DNA from: Rhyzopertha dominica
Taxonomy: Eukaryota; Arthropoda; Insecta; Coleoptera; Bostrichidae
NCBI GenBank assembly: GCA_025024175.1
Contig: QCXZ01000003.1
Location: forward strand, 33,876,257-33,940,256
DNA length: 64,000 nucleotides
Reading direction: 5' to 3'
The notes below the pieces were generated by a model that did not search any database, was not told where the DNA came from, and saw nothing but the letters and a program-made list of their open reading frames with translations. The translations under genes were made by a program, and so were the position numbers. Shown piece after piece: positions 46,691 through 59,971 of this stretch (positions are counted from its first letter, which is position 1; each line of letters begins with the position of its first letter).

Positions 46691-47420
46691 AGTTTGCTAA
46701 TGCCACTTTTGTAGACGGTTTTTGGTTGAGCGCGAAGCCATCCACGGACAAACTCACTAGGCATCAGCATGTCTTAAGTTTCGAGCAACGCAATGATTCT
46801 TTCAGTAGTCCAAAGAAATGGAACTACATGGTGACAAATCCGGACTATACGGTGGTTGTGGATGCAATGCCTTTTCGAGGAAATATGTAGTCTTTTGGCA
46901 GTGTGAGGTCGCCCGTTATCGTGCTGCAGAATAGGTTCTTCTTTTGAACGAAATGCTGGGTACACCTTTTGTGCAAGCAAGTCACGGTAATAAGGGACAT
47001 TAATAATACGTCATCCTCCCAAAAATATTGGTCAAGAGGACACTTAATCCATTATCGTGACCATTATCGCATTTTTCGGTTCCAGGGCGCTTAATGGCGC
47101 TATTCTAGACTTTATTTTTCTGATCTCTGAGGAGCTCATCATAGACTTTAACACGCCGTTGTTTCTGTTCTATAGTCTGCAGTTGATGGTAATGGTGATT
47201 ACTTCAACAGTACTAGCACTAATTTTGAATGTTGTAGCCATTTCAAGGACAGAAATTCTTCTATTGACATCAGGTCAATGTCAGTTTGTGTTATCAAAGC
47301 TTTCGGACGACTCGCATGCTACTAATTTTCGACCATTGTACGACTCTCCTTAAACTACTTAGTATGCCATTCAAATACATCGGTTTTTGGTAAGGTGGAT
47401 CCTCAATATCGTGTTTTCAG
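46691..47420 (-). pseudogene. mariner transposase remnant (third copy)
   Basis: Minus-strand pieces in order: FKESRTMVEN with HASRPKALITQTDIDLM (HTH end and linker); IEQKQRRVKVYDELLRDQ-like region; KVYPAFRSKEEPILQHDNGR then PHTAKRL (catalytic Asp block); PPYSPDLSPC; and FVRGWLRAQPKTVYKSGI, the end motif. Frames shift repeatedly. It is divergent from the copy at 40.7 kb, so it is a separate lineage. Confidence 0.75.
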
Positions 47421-47759
47421 TTAATTTAACTTGGCATCCTCATTCACAACAAATCTATTACGCATTGCGCAACGCAAACATTTCGACAATTACGTACTAA
47501 ATAAAAATAGTTGAAAGGATTATGACATTATGCACTGTTTCTGGCTTAAAGAAGTACTGGTCACCCCATTGCGAGAATATTAAAAAGTGTTTGCTGTTAC
47601 GTTTTAACTAGGTATCTAGTCAAGCTCTTGGTTGTAGCCCTCTTTAAGTTTATTCGCTAATCTGGTCGGGCAAACAAGGAAATGGTCCGTTGACAGATAT
47701 TATGTTAGGTTTTTACTATAACATAACTGTTACTTATACAGCTTCGAAAATTGGGAATT
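47421..47759. other. stretch without recognised features
   Basis: Nothing was seen beyond the possible edge of the LTR-like segment that follows. Confidence 0.4.
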
Positions 47760-48010
47760 TATAACAAAACTTCCTTTATTTGCGCATTAATACTGAAATA
47801 CACTAAATCCTAACACAACTAGTTCTGAGCACTACTATTACAAAGATTGCAACACTACTTATTCAACTAACCACTATTCAGAACACTACACTTTATCGTT
47901 TAGTCATCCTAAAACACATAAGAACACTTGAGTCGCTTTGTTTGTTTCTTCAACGTTATTCAACCCTAGCGTTTTTCTGAAATAAGGATAAGGCTTGTTT
48001 ATGCCTTTGT
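47760..48010 (-). repeat. diverged LTR-like segment
   Basis: On the minus strand it shares with the solo LTR at 42.0 kb a run rich in TAGTG units (GTGTTCTGAATAGTGGTTAG, TAGTGTTG) and an AATAAAGGAAGTT end, the same order as AATAAAAGGAGTTAC there. A third relative lies at 61190-61400. Probably an old LTR of the same superfamily. Confidence 0.45.
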
Positions 48011-48627
48011 CTGTTATTACACCTTGGCAAACGAACAGTTAATCATTAATATTTACTTTTCTAATTCGCAAAATATAAGAAAGCTATAAAGATCTTTGTT
48101 TTAATTATTACTATGTTTGCTTGATGGATATCCAGAAATAACATTTTGACAGCAGCTTATTCTATAGAATAGCCTATGCTATTCGTTTACTACTTGTGCA
48201 GCATTTTTCTGAAACTATTATTTTCATTCGAGTAAATTTTTTTATTGAATCCATCCCCCAACACGATTTGGTTTACAGTTAATCTCAATTGCTTCATTGA
48301 TATCAGAAAAGGATTAGTTGGACCAGTAGAAGGGATATGTAAGAATCACTTGTCTTGTATCGTAGAAATTAGTTCATTTTATGTGAATTGTTGTTGAATT
48401 TACAGTCTCAAAACGTCCATATTTTTATAATTATATTATATTAACCTAGGCAAGAGTAGATTCATTAAGGTCTTCGAGGTAGACTCAAAATCAACAATAT
48501 ATAGCGTAAAAGCATGCAACATTTTCATACTCACAATATATAACATCGGTCACGTTTTACGACTTGACTTATGTTTGTACATGAATGCGTAAATCAAAAT
48601 ATGATTTTGGAAATGTTGTGGTAAGTT
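48011..48627. other. stretch without recognised features
   Basis: I see nothing identifiable here. Confidence 0.4.
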
Positions 48628-48873
48628 CTAGGCCCATTGTACAGGATTGTCATTATTCCTCGACAACTGGTTCTGTAATATACATATGAAGCTTGGCTCG
48701 TTTTCTAACAACTGCAGTAGATAATCGTACGGTACATCCCTCTGAAGAAGAGGTTTAGTCTGCGGGTTAGGCATCCTTTCGTTCTTAAAATCTTCTAAAC
48801 TTTTCTTGATTAAACGTTTTTTTAATATGGTTATTTGCTCGTTTCCCTGCAAGATTGCTGCTTGTGAGTACAT
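48628..48873 (-). other. 81-codon frame, unrecognised
   Basis: The minus frame starts at a true ATG (48873) with MYSQAAILQGNEQ, followed by a K/E-rich amphipathic stretch and LLQRDVPYDYLLQLLENEPS before the stop. The composition is protein-like, but I recognise no family and see no splice or promoter context. It could be a retroelement fragment or chance. Confidence 0.25.
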
Positions 48874-50345
48874 TGTTTCTTTTCTCTATTTACATAATTT
48901 CTGACTACTGCATTGGCTCTATCCTAATCACTTTTTTTCAGCTTTTTTACGCTACCCATTTTACGAAGGTCGACCGCTTTGTCAATAGTAAGAATTAAAT
49001 CACACTTCTATTTTAGTACGTTTCTTGTCAATCAAAGCTATCTAATATCATATTTTTAGTTAGTTCTATGAAATATATTTCTACACTGTTTCATTCTTCG
49101 CGCTGCCTGCTCAGGAACAACAGGTGAGCTATTACTGCGAAATGGTTCCATGGTGCCTCTAATACGATATAAAAAATTGTGATGTATCAGGTCAGGTCGT
49201 TTTCAAGCATTTTCTTTAAATATATTCAAATTCAATATTTTTAGAGCAGTACACATTTACAAGTTCAAGATAGCAAGGATGTACATCGGTATTTTGTTTT
49301 TAAAATTTTATATCAGTGTTGGCAATCTATTTAACTTTCTATAAAATTGCATGTTTCAGTAATCTTGTCATTTATTTATATAGGGTATTTACTAGCATAA
49401 ATAGTCAATGTTTGAATTTTACGTTACAAATAATTTCTAGATTTCAAATAGAAGGCCCTGTATATTTTAAAGGGATTAAATATCTTTCAGTATTCTCTTT
49501 TTTTTGTCATTCAGCACATAGATCTAAATCAGGGCTTTTTTGAGATATTATATTTTTTGTGTAAAACTATTTATGTAAATTTGAGATAGTAGACTATTGA
49601 ACTTTGACATAAAACTAGATTAGATTAGACATTTCCGTTAAAGTTTTGAACTCCTTTCGCACATTTATTTGTAAATAAATATCCGTTGTTCGAATTAGAG
49701 TAATCTTTAGTATTTACTCGTGGTGCTACCTACCAATTATTTACATTATGCCTGTCTTAATATAGTGATGACTACAGGTGATATTCAGTACTGAATGTTT
49801 AACGTTCATAAACATAAAATTAAAATTCTGATGGTAATGCCCTAGGTTACTGGGGAAGCATTTTTCTATAAGTGTATAAGTTACAGTTTTTTTTTTTAGA
49901 AAACTTACTTAAACTATAGGTGCCTACATTTGAAAGGAGCGCCAATAAAACTTAATGGAAAATAATTATATATTTGTTTATCCATATCTACAATTATTTT
50001 ATATGTCCAAAAACCTAAGTCGTGCAAAGCAGTGATTTAATAGTTAAAATTAATTCTACAATCACCGACCTGTGATTACCAGGGAAACAGGTTCCTTGAT
50101 AAAGAAATACTTCTTGTTTAATTCGTAGTAAATATTTTTGATTGCTAGTTTTCTATATAGAACCACCTTTCATCTCGATATTTCCAATAGGATACTGCCG
50201 CTAGGTAAGTAGAGGAAGAATTAAATACTTATTCGTCCCACTCTATAAATTCAAATACTTCAAATTAAATGCTCCAGAGCAGTTCAAACAGAGCAAAAGA
50301 AACCTAGAACGTTCCAAGCTTATGAGGAAAGCTGCTTGTGTAGCA
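48874..50345. other. AT-rich stretch without recognised features
   Basis: I see no gene or element here. Confidence 0.4.
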
Positions 50346-50543
50346 TCAATTGGTATTCACCACCCTGTCTCTCCAAATTCGATTCCCACACACACGAAAA
50401 TGAGATGCAGGGAAAATCATCAAAGGCACAAAGCTTAATACTCCTGTACGTAGATTCGTGGAAGCGGCACCGGTTCTAACGTAATCCAGGAACTCCGGGG
50501 CTGCTGCGCTGCTTGCTGATACGATCAGGACTAAAATAAACAT
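50346..50543 (-). CDS. candidate small secreted protein or first exon
   Basis: From an ATG at 50543-50541 the minus strand reads MFILVLIVSASSAAA, a plausible signal peptide with a small-residue cleavage site, then PEFLDYVRTGAASTNLRTG. The coding part is GC-balanced in an AT-rich region. A donor-like GTATTAAG follows TACAGGA at the end of this segment, so the real exon may stop there and the remaining frame (to 50346) may be read-through. No downstream exon was recognised and no family is known to me. Could be chance. Confidence 0.3.
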   Translation of the reverse strand: MFILVLIVSASSAAAPEFLDYVRTGAASTNLRTGVLSFVPLMIFPASHFRVCGNRIWRDRVVNTN

Positions 50544-50561
50544 AGGATATAGGATGTACAA

Positions 50562-52271
50562 GACGATATTCGCGACGAAGAAATTTAAAAATCAATTTTG
50601 TATAATTCGACTCCCTGGAGTAATTTGAAATGGGAGGCGGTCACCAATATAGCTTTACCGAAGGTGTCCTTGAAAGCATTGTGAGTATTACACGTATTAG
50701 CGTTGCGTATATATAACTGACAAGCGGATTTAATATTTAGTTTAGCAATTTTTAAGAAATAAAATAACAGTGTCTTAGGTTGTTAGAAGTATATAATTTT
50801 TATGGTCACTTAGCAAATAATAGGAATCTGATGTAAATTAGGAAGCCACTGTTCATGTCATTTATTGTATTTTTAATTGTATAGATCAATTAAAGACAAA
50901 ACAATCAGTATATAAATTTTGGTACCGTGGAACAATATTGCTTTATATGCGAGGTCTATACAATATGGCAGTAAACGTCCCCGCTCTATTCGTAACAATA
51001 TATTGAAGAATTATTTTGGGTGTTCGTAGTTCGAACAGGCCATTTGCAAAAGGCAATTCTCAAAAATTATTTTTGTCTTATCCTGCTTTTAATTTCATTT
51101 AGCCTAGGGAAAGACGTTTCTAACAAAGACAAAACCATACCATGTCGGAGATTCATATGCAAAAATTAGCTAGAAACCTATTACCAATCCCTAAATTATA
51201 ATATATAGTTAATGGTACATTATTGCTATTAGTGGAGACCCCGAGACTCCCACAAGGCTTTTTTTGGCTCTGAATATTAGACCTTTCTTGTGCACATATT
51301 CAATAATAGCATCAACCTCATTTTTCTAATTCTGTACAAAATGTCTCTTTTGAGTTAAGGTTAAGGCTGGCATCCTAGACAGAGTGAAAAGACTCATCCC
51401 AGATAATGATAGAAAGAGAACGACAATTTTTTTTACAAAACAACACCACTCACAAGTTATTGGACCGATATTTTGGAAATAAGCTATTTTGTATATGCAA
51501 ACTAAGTAGTTCAATAACTATCATTCGTCAACGTGTAGGCCAAAATTATTCTAAAATGTGTACACCTTGCAATTAACAATTATTCTAGCATCAAATATTA
51601 AATACCTACATTTCTTTGAAACATACTATAGTGTCTAGTAAAATCTTTTGTCTTTCATATAAACATTCATTTATCTCTAAATAATTGGGTTTTTAAGTGG
51701 TGCTGTTTTATTTTAATTATAGGTGGGTCGTTTTCTATCGTAATCTCGAATGCATAATTCTTAACTTATATAATTGCTCATTTTAGCACTTGTTTGACAT
51801 ATAAAAATAAATATGTTACGTTGCTATGGAAATTGTTTAAAGCGTGCTATATTAGCGAGAACAAAAATTGTACAAATCTCATAGCACATAGGTACTATGG
51901 GAATGTTTACACGTAAATAACTAAAGAAAATAGTTATTAACAAGTACAAAATAACTGCATGATGTAAGGATATTGTTTTGTAACAATCGGAGCAGTATTA
52001 CATAAAAAATACAAATACATACACACTTATAAACCTGGAAGTAGTATATTGACAATGCAGATTTATCTTTTGAAACATTTGAAGCAATTTTTTTGTTATC
52101 TCGGGCTTTTCTAGTAGGTCATACATTTATTGCACGACAGTAAAGCCATTATTTGTCTTCTTTATGAGAAACTTATAACTATTTTCAAGGTGTATAATTA
52201 TATTATAATAGATTTAACTTATAACACATATAGACTTTCTTAGACCATTCAGGCCTTAAGAACTTCCTCAG
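50562..52271. other. AT-rich stretch without recognised features
   Basis: I see no gene or element here. Confidence 0.4.
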
Positions 52272-52385
52272 GTCATTCAAGCCTATCGCTTATTAGTTGG
52301 TTCCACTTTTCCCAGTCTTCTCTCCAGTTTTCCACCCCAAGTGTTTCAAATTCCCTCTCTACTGCCTCTACCCACCGCTTCCAAG
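52272..52385 (-). pseudogene. LINE C-terminal tail fragment
   Basis: One minus frame reads AVEREFETLGVENWREDWEK then WNQLISDRLE and a stop. The pattern RW---VE-DL--LGV-NWR--A-DR--W--L/I is the familiar last segment of many insect non-LTR retrotransposon proteins. Only about 35 codons match. Confidence 0.45.
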
Positions 52386-54999
52386 ACCACTCTTTTTCCA
52401 CAATGTGCTGCACCTTGCAATGTACGAATATTCACCAAGTGGACAAAATCATACTTGGGCGTTGGACCAATTATTGTGATAATATTACAGTTAGTTTGAA
52501 AGCAGTATGCAAGTTGATTGCGAACTGTGTCGTTATAACATAATATTAATTCTTTGTACTTCTCGCTTCCTAATTTTTCTATACACTCTCCTTTCCACAC
52601 TTTAAGCCATAAAACAAAAACAAAATACTAACGTGGTCTTTTTGTGGCAGTTCGCAAACTGCTCACAAACAAATTGGTCCCCAAACCCGGGCACCTATGG
52701 ACTAGATTTGCATGACGATGGCATTCGTTTGGCAGAAATCCGGCAATACCGGATTAGTTATGCCAAGACCATGTTGAAACTTTGTGATAACTGCTGAGAT
52801 ACAACCGTGTATTCAAGAACGTTCTTGTTCTATAGATTACACTGTTTTTCCGTCACCATATTAAATAATACCGTTTGGAGTAAATCTTCTTTCCCAAACC
52901 TGTATTCACCTTAAATGAATCTGTAATGCGGACATTTATTCTAAAGTCCAATTCATCGTCTTCTCACTAGTTTAATCAGTTTCTTCTGTACTTGTAGATA
53001 TTTTGTTGATCGTAACAGATTTAACTTACTGGAAGATCCTTTGTCCTTATTAAGGGAACCGTATTAAGAATGTTTCAGAATATTAAAATAACTGACATTT
53101 CAATTCATAAATGGCTGCAATATAGAATTGTGGAAGGCATAATCTACTTGCTTTATGAACTGAAATGAATATGGGGAGACGTCCAATAAAAGGATTGCTA
53201 AGTAAGAAATTCGAATAGCTCCTTAATAAATACTGCAAATAACGTATAACTACATTTATGATAACAACTGGATGTCAGTGTTACAAGTGATTCTCTCTTC
53301 TCTATTTACTAACTGATGTGAAGACTTTATTGTTAGACTAGGTTGATAGTTTTCTCCTCTTAACAAAAATGTAAGAAAGCTGTAAAGCCATCTACATTTT
53401 GCAAAGTTTGAAGTCGCTGTTGTACTGAAAAAGTGGTCTTTAATAACTCTTATATATCTGTAATAATTCTTGATTTGTCATCTTACAAATATACGTTAAA
53501 AAGCAATCTTCCAAAATAGTAATAGGCTGCTTAACATAACTTAGCGCATTTCTGCTTAAGGCGCTCACATGACTCATTGATTTTGCCATTGAAGTATTGG
53601 ACTAACAATCACCAACAAAATGAAAAGGATCTTTTTTTAACTTTAACGGACACAACACTATAACCAGTAACAACTTTAAACTGTAAAACTATTTAACATA
53701 CGACGAATAATTTCAAAGATTCGATAACCAAAGTGTTATGTTCGTAACTGTGTTTAACTGCTGAAAAAACTGCAGTTATCTTATTTAAGTTTAAAAATTT
53801 ACATCATCAAATGAGATTATAACTGGCTTTTTGTTTAGTTTTGATTGCAAAAGGTCAAATGGCTTTTACTAAATGACAGCCCACCCACACTTTACATCTT
53901 TTTTCTTTATTTAAGCGGACGCAATTTTTTACAAAGTTTACAATAATTCTCCTAAAGTATCCGCATAATAGTATAAAATTGACGGATTTCATGTACGTTG
54001 TCGACTATGAAATTGAAATTTGTTTACAGCTTCTATTTTACTTCTCAGAAGGGCGCCTGCAGCATTTACAGTATGATCCAAATAATTAATATGTGAATTA
54101 AAAAAATACGGACAAAAATGCGAACTTTGTTTCGGTAGTTGTAGAACTTCATCGGTAGTTGTCCATGTAAAAAAATGTTTTCATATATAGCACAAATTAC
54201 TGATATCCTTGTTTGTTAATCTGTTAAATACCGAGGGTGCATTCATCAGTCTATACGGGGTTCATAAATACTTATAATGTCCTTCAGTAGTAAGAAATAT
54301 TGCTTTAATAATCATCAGCTGCTATCTATACGTAGGTATATATCAGTAAAAGCAAAGTCAGAGGTAGTAAGTGTGGAAGGTTTCTTACGAAGATGTTTAT
54401 TTTGTTAACTGCAAAGTAATTAAATTGATATTAATAAAGTACAATTCAATTAACTTAAATGAAATATATTCTGCCAAGATAGATTTAGCACCTTTAAATA
54501 TAATTTTAATAAAGAAACCTGCTAGCACAACTCTATCTATTTTTGCAATCATATATATTATACATATTATAGATTCAAAAGTATTTTGCAGACAATACAG
54601 TAACATAACCATTTAGTTCTTCCAGTAAAATAGATGTTTGAATGTAAGAACTCCGCATAAAGATACTTCCTTGGGACCACTTCGGTCTCTATATTTTGGT
54701 TATAGCATCAGCTGGGTAAAAACTGTTATGCATGACTTAAATACTTATAATTTCCAGGTGGCGTTAATTTTTATGGTGCATGCTACATCTGATATAATAT
54801 GCTACTTTGTGTGCATGTAATTAAATGTAATTAAAATAATAATTATATACCTAAAGTTGTCACATAAAGCAAGATAGCTATATTTGTGACTTATAAAACA
54901 TAAAATTTTGAGGGCCATATGCATACATATATCTTGACATCGATATCATTCATATTAATAGTCCAGATGTAAAAAAGTGGAGTAGCAACTGGCAGACAT
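52386..54999. other. AT-rich stretch without recognised features
   Basis: Two overlapping opposite frames at 54371-54616 are a symmetric by-product of AT-rich sequence. Nothing else was seen. Confidence 0.4.
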
Positions 55000-56060
55000 A
55001 GAAAGAATCCTTTATAACGCGGTGAACATTAAACGCTCCAAATTGCTTTCTGCTGTTTATTCTCGCTTCTGCTCGGATACGGGGAGGCTATCTGAGGAGA
55101 TATTACACTGCCTTTGTCTATATCATCATATATGCAAGACTGGTCCGAAAAGGGTCCTCTCTTTCCTTCTACAGCATAATTAAGTTAGCCGTCCTCGTCT
55201 AACCCCAGGGGATTTATACGTTATCACCCTCCTCCTGAAACATGTATGGCTCTGTTCCGTTTCCTTCTAAAACGTATAAATTAGTTCTGCCTTTTTTGCC
55301 TAAGTATGGATTTTTTTCGTACGACTGGGGGAGCGGGCGGTCATAATCGCGTCCAGGAAAGAACTTCGCATGCTCTCTCCGGACGAAGAGGTATAACGTA
55401 CACAGCTCTCGGATTCGTAATTAGATGGTAATTAATGCGGTAGAAGTGGCTATCTGAAATTCAGTTTGTGTAAGAAAATCGTAAGCAGCTTGCAAGGTCC
55501 GGCAAGGTTGCTAGATTTATAGCTTGGCTCCCTCCACATTTACTCATACACACATACATATTATATGCAATTATAATTCCTGGTGCATTATACTAAGGAA
55601 ACAGAGGGGAGAGAGTGGGGAATTTATCCGCCATATTGTAACCGCCCCCGCTTATAAGCTCCGCCTTGTGTTTTTCTCACTTTTACATTTAGAAAGTCGT
55701 ATTTATTGCGCTCGCTTCCACTATGTTATGTATATCATACATACTATAGCTGCTCAAATAATTTTAATGGATCTGGAGAAAAGAGAGACGGCTGTGTGCG
55801 GTGAAGGGAAGGAATTTCCGAGAAAATATAAAGATTTTAGCTTCTTCCCGCATTTAACTTGTTTTTAACGTCACGTTCTCATACGAAACGTGAACAACTT
55901 GATGAATGCGTGCATCGGGAGCTTATGATGGGGCACGGGCACGGGCCGGTGTGAGAGCACTATCGGACTTTTAATATACGGCACAGGAAAGGTCGCGCTT
56001 AAGGACAATGACGTCTTCGATTTTCTCTGTACACGTAGGAGGCAGTAATGAGTTTTCGGA
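55000..56060. promoter_or_regulatory. long balanced island 6 with homeodomain-type cluster
   Basis: About 1 kb of non-repetitive, balanced sequence. It contains CGTAATTAGATGGTAATTAATG (two TAATTA-type sites near 55416-55436) and the block GGGGGAGCGGGCGGTCATAA. Frames of 114 (plus, 55524) and 64 codons pass through it but match no family. A cis-regulatory element of a developmental gene is the natural guess; conservation is untested. Confidence 0.35.
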
Positions 56061-56309
56061 CTCAACGAAATATGGTAGTCAGCTGAAGTTGCGTATACCC
56101 GGTGCGTTCAGAAAGAATGCGTCGTTCATGGGCAAGAAAAACGCTGATTACTACCTATAATTTTTTATAATAGCGAGTGGAATATAGGTACAGCATTGGT
56201 ACAAAACCCGGAACGGCGGATTATATATGGTTATATAGTGCAAAATAAAGAATGTAATTAGGTGTGATATTTCTTATCGCATCTGATTTAACAGAAACCG
56301 CTGTCCTGT

Positions 56310-56375
56310 TATTAGTATCGTTATTGTTATTGTTGTTGTTGTTATTATAGTTATTATTATTACTATTATTATTTT
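56310..56375. repeat. imperfect (TTR) trinucleotide repeat
   Basis: A run of TTATTG/TTG/TTA units with interruptions. An ordinary microsatellite. Confidence 0.7.
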
Positions 56376-58370
56376 CAAATGGAATTCGAATATGTTTGCA
56401 TTCTTGGCCTAAAAAAAATTAAAAATAAAGCCGCCGATAATGCTAAATCTAGAGGAATTATCTATTACACATATGAAACCAATGCATAAATTATCAAAAA
56501 AAAACTGATCACGTTAATTAAATTTTATTGAGGCGATACAATCTACAATAAATGATAAAATTGTACGTCGTTTATAACCTTACAATGACATAAACGATAA
56601 ATAAAATACATTCGTTAGTTCTGTGCCTATTATAATATTTATGGCATAATGATGCAATTGAATTCTTCATCTTTTATTCTATCAGTTTTTGTATGTTACC
56701 TGGCTGATGTTCGGTATACCTACTTGGTACGTGAAGTGACTCAACAAGTAAAACTGTAGAGTGGCGATAGGTCCGAAGAAGGGGGTGGTCGAGCAGAAAA
56801 TATGGGTTTAAATAATTATGAACCCCTTTTTGGTGTTCTATTTATTTGGTTAAGACTGTTCGTTCTGTAATATGCTGATAAAACCTCATTCTTCAACATA
56901 TATTTAAAAAACATTACTACCTAATTTATCTCTTATTGCAGAATGGGCGTATTAACATACCTAGCACACACATACACTTTCTGAGGTTAGGTGATGATTA
57001 CCTGTTGGCCAGTTGACACCAGTGCCTGCTAAATTAGGTACCATGCAGACCTTGATCCAGACAGAATGTTGCTTTATCGGGAAATTTTATTTGGTTCACA
57101 AAATTCTGCAATTCTGTTGCATAAGTATGTTTTAATGACGGTTTTATGAATTGCTAGTAAAATATTCAAATCAATATCTTTAGTGCCTTGGAGTTCCACT
57201 TCTAGAAAAATATTTTACTTGACTTACTCGACGTAACTCTGAACTATTCGACATTATACTAAATAAGGTGTCAACTTCTTTCTTCAAAAGAACGTCGATG
57301 GTATTGTATCCATGCACGCACAGTGAAAATGTAATTTCGCTCTGATTCTGTATATTGTGTTTTCATTTACCAAGCTAATGACATGCTGAAAACATTGTTT
57401 TTTAAATACCTTAGTTTCGCATCATCTGTAATTCGTTTTTCAAAACATTCGTTCTCTTGTCCAGAAAAGATTATGTCGACATTTTATTATCTATTTACAT
57501 CTATACCATTATGCAATTTATAATTACAGGTGTAAGGTTGTACCTTCATAATGTAAACGCGTGCTTTGGGTATATTCCAATGAAAATGTCTTAACAACAC
57601 TGTAAGTGGCTCTTTAAAGAGCATCAAAACTTTATTGTCCTTTTAGTAGCTGATCTATTTACCCATACCTAAAGAAACCATTTATTTCTGATATTTATCT
57701 AACTAATATGTCAAAGCTTGTTTTAGATGGTAAGTATTTCCTGGCTTACCTATTTATAAATATTTTGCATATTACTTTTAGCAAATTCAGCACTCTCTAT
57801 CCTTAAATTGTTTCTTTACCTTCTGTAATAATAATATAATATAATATTTAGGAAGGTACTGATGAGGTAAGGTGAAAATAAATAAACATTGTTCTTCATC
57901 ATCTGGTCAGCAAACTGTGGATATGGCGGCCCTGGGGGTTCCTACATTGAACCCTTTTTTTAAGTTATGACCATACTTTATTATAATATCTGTTTCACCT
58001 CATCCTCAAGAGATAAGATATTTTTACATCTTTCGATTTTCCTGATTTAGACAATGATTCAAATATATGTGTGTAACATTTTGCTATATAGTCAATTAGT
58101 TCTGCACAAAATTTGTACAATATGCATGTCGGTGATTTAGTTCCATTTACAAAGTGTTCTAGATAAAAAAATCTTCTGAAGGTAACTGGGTAAAAATATG
58201 TACGAAAGAAGAATGTCAAAGTATGGATTATTTTGATTGTTTCTGCTGGGCTAGCTATGGAACTCTTTCTACAACATTAGCACAACGTATCCAAAGTTAA
58301 AAACAGAGTTACTTAAAATACAATAACGGTGTCATTGCTAGTTTTAAACAGGATTCTGTTTCAGAGAGAA
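56376..58370. other. AT-rich stretch without recognised features
   Basis: I see no gene or element here. Confidence 0.4.
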
Positions 58371-58925
58371 AAAAAATACGTCTGACTCTGGTTTAGTGCG
58401 ACAGCTTTTTCGGCCGGCCGCTGATTTTTTCCGCGGCCCACCGCGCCATTTAAAAATGTAAAACCGTCCTCCTCAGAAATTAAAATTCTTTGGCAAACCC
58501 TTGCAATTTAACTGTGCAAACGTCAACAAATCGCATTTGCTTTTAATATATTCCCGTGTCCACAATGCCCGAGAGCAGACGCGATCGGAATATCTGATGC
58601 CCCGGGGTTTGATCCCCGCCGGACACCGCCCGCTCAAGCTATGTGCTAAATTAAACTCTTCAGAATATATTAACATTTCGAGCAGCCGGGCTGAAGGAAT
58701 GCGATGCCGCGGCTGCTCCCAATCGATCCGATAGATGTCCTTGTGCGGACGTCACTTGACAATCAGTCTCGCAACTCGCAAGAAAGGAAAAGAAAACTCA
58801 TTATAATATACGGCCGAACGCATGCAGAACGCTATACCTGTAAGGAGATATTAATTAGGAACGCTTCCCGAATCAGTCTCGTTTCCAACGGACCTTGAAA
58901 GGAAGAGAAGTCAATATCGGCGTGA
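58371..58925. promoter_or_regulatory. balanced island 7 with GC-rich core
   Basis: GC-rich start (CGGCCGGCCGCTG...CCGCGGCCCACCGCGCC), a tRNA-like segment (58557-58625) and GCGATGCCGCGGCTGCTCCC. Overlapping frames on both strands (58473-58676 minus, 58501-58734 plus) are opposite-strand shadows without family resemblance. A regulatory or non-coding-transcript island is likely but not shown. Confidence 0.35.
58557..58625 (+). ncRNA. tRNA-like fold (pseudo-tRNA or SINE head?)
   Basis: TGTCC at 58557-58561 pairs with GGACA at 58621-58625 (69 nt apart). A perfect 5-bp T-arm CGGGG-TTTGATC-CCCCG stands at the right place, one base off the B-box GGTTCGATCC. TGCCCGAGAGCAG resembles an A-box, and ATCG...TGAT could be a short anticodon stem. 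U33 and two acceptor pairs are missing, so it is not a functional tRNA. Confidence 0.25.
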
Positions 58926-59941
58926 AATCCATGCTGTACATTTAAATGTTACCTACTGAAGTCATTCACCAAATTACAAGCGCAAATGGTTAGGTGGTCA
59001 GTAATTCTACTTATTTAATGTATCTATAACTTGCATTAGTATATTATTATTATAAACAGTCAGGAGCAAAGGCCTATAATGCTCTCTTTAAATAAAGTAA
59101 GAAGAAAGGTGAATGCAAATGCGCAGCACAAGATCTAGTCACCAATCACTGGTTACTATCTCATACGGGGCCAAAATGAGTCCAATCTGTTCTTGAAGGA
59201 GTTAACTGAGGATGCAGATACCACTTTATTGGGTAGTGAGCTCCATGATTCCAAAACTCTGTTGATGAGTTGCCTGGTTTTAAAGGTCTTCTTCAACAGC
59301 AACAGCGCAGCCGCGAGTCACGGTTTAATGCAGATAATAATTCCCTGATGTTATTGTCGAAATATCCATTAAGAGCCTTGAAGGTGAAATGTTAAGTAAT
59401 AAATCCAGTGGTTTAATTATTTTAATCTATAATTGTATGACTTGGTAATGTAGAAGTAAGATTATAGGATGATAGTTGGAGACGTCAATTTTGCTGCTTT
59501 TATTAAAAATTGGTGTTACATTTGCCATTTTCCACCTACTTCATCATTTCGCTTACATCGAGCAGCATTTCTTTAGAAGTTGCAAGTGCAAGTGCAAGTA
59601 GATATTGTAAACTTGGATGCATCATCTGAGTGTCTGGTTTTAACTAGATTCAAGAACTTCCTAGATTTAGGATGACCGACATAGAGTCATCTAAAATCAG
59701 GACAATTTAATGATGATAATGAAGATTGTAATAATAATATATGTTGCTAAGTAAACATTATTATAGAATCATAATATGACTGAAATTGCAAATACAGTTT
59801 CGTTTATGACAATAATCCACTGTATTTAGGATTTTTCTATACACCAATTCATTCACATGCAAGGTAGGTTATGGTGTCCTGAATAAGGTCTCAAAAGCTC
59901 CCATAGGGGGAGTATAAGGGAATAAATGGTAAACCTGTACA
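58926..59941. other. stretch without recognised features
   Basis: I see no gene here. AAGTGCAAGTGCAAGTAG at about 59584 is a small direct repeat. Confidence 0.4.
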
Positions 59942-59971
59942 GGATGACATAAATCATCTGCCTTGGTCAAT

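Noticed and set aside
54371..54616. Two long opposite-strand frames over the same bases
   Set aside because: Symmetric frames in AT-rich sequence; neither resembles a protein family.
58473..58734. Overlapping plus and minus frames in island 7
   Set aside because: Mutual antisense shadows in GC-balanced sequence; neither resembles a known protein.
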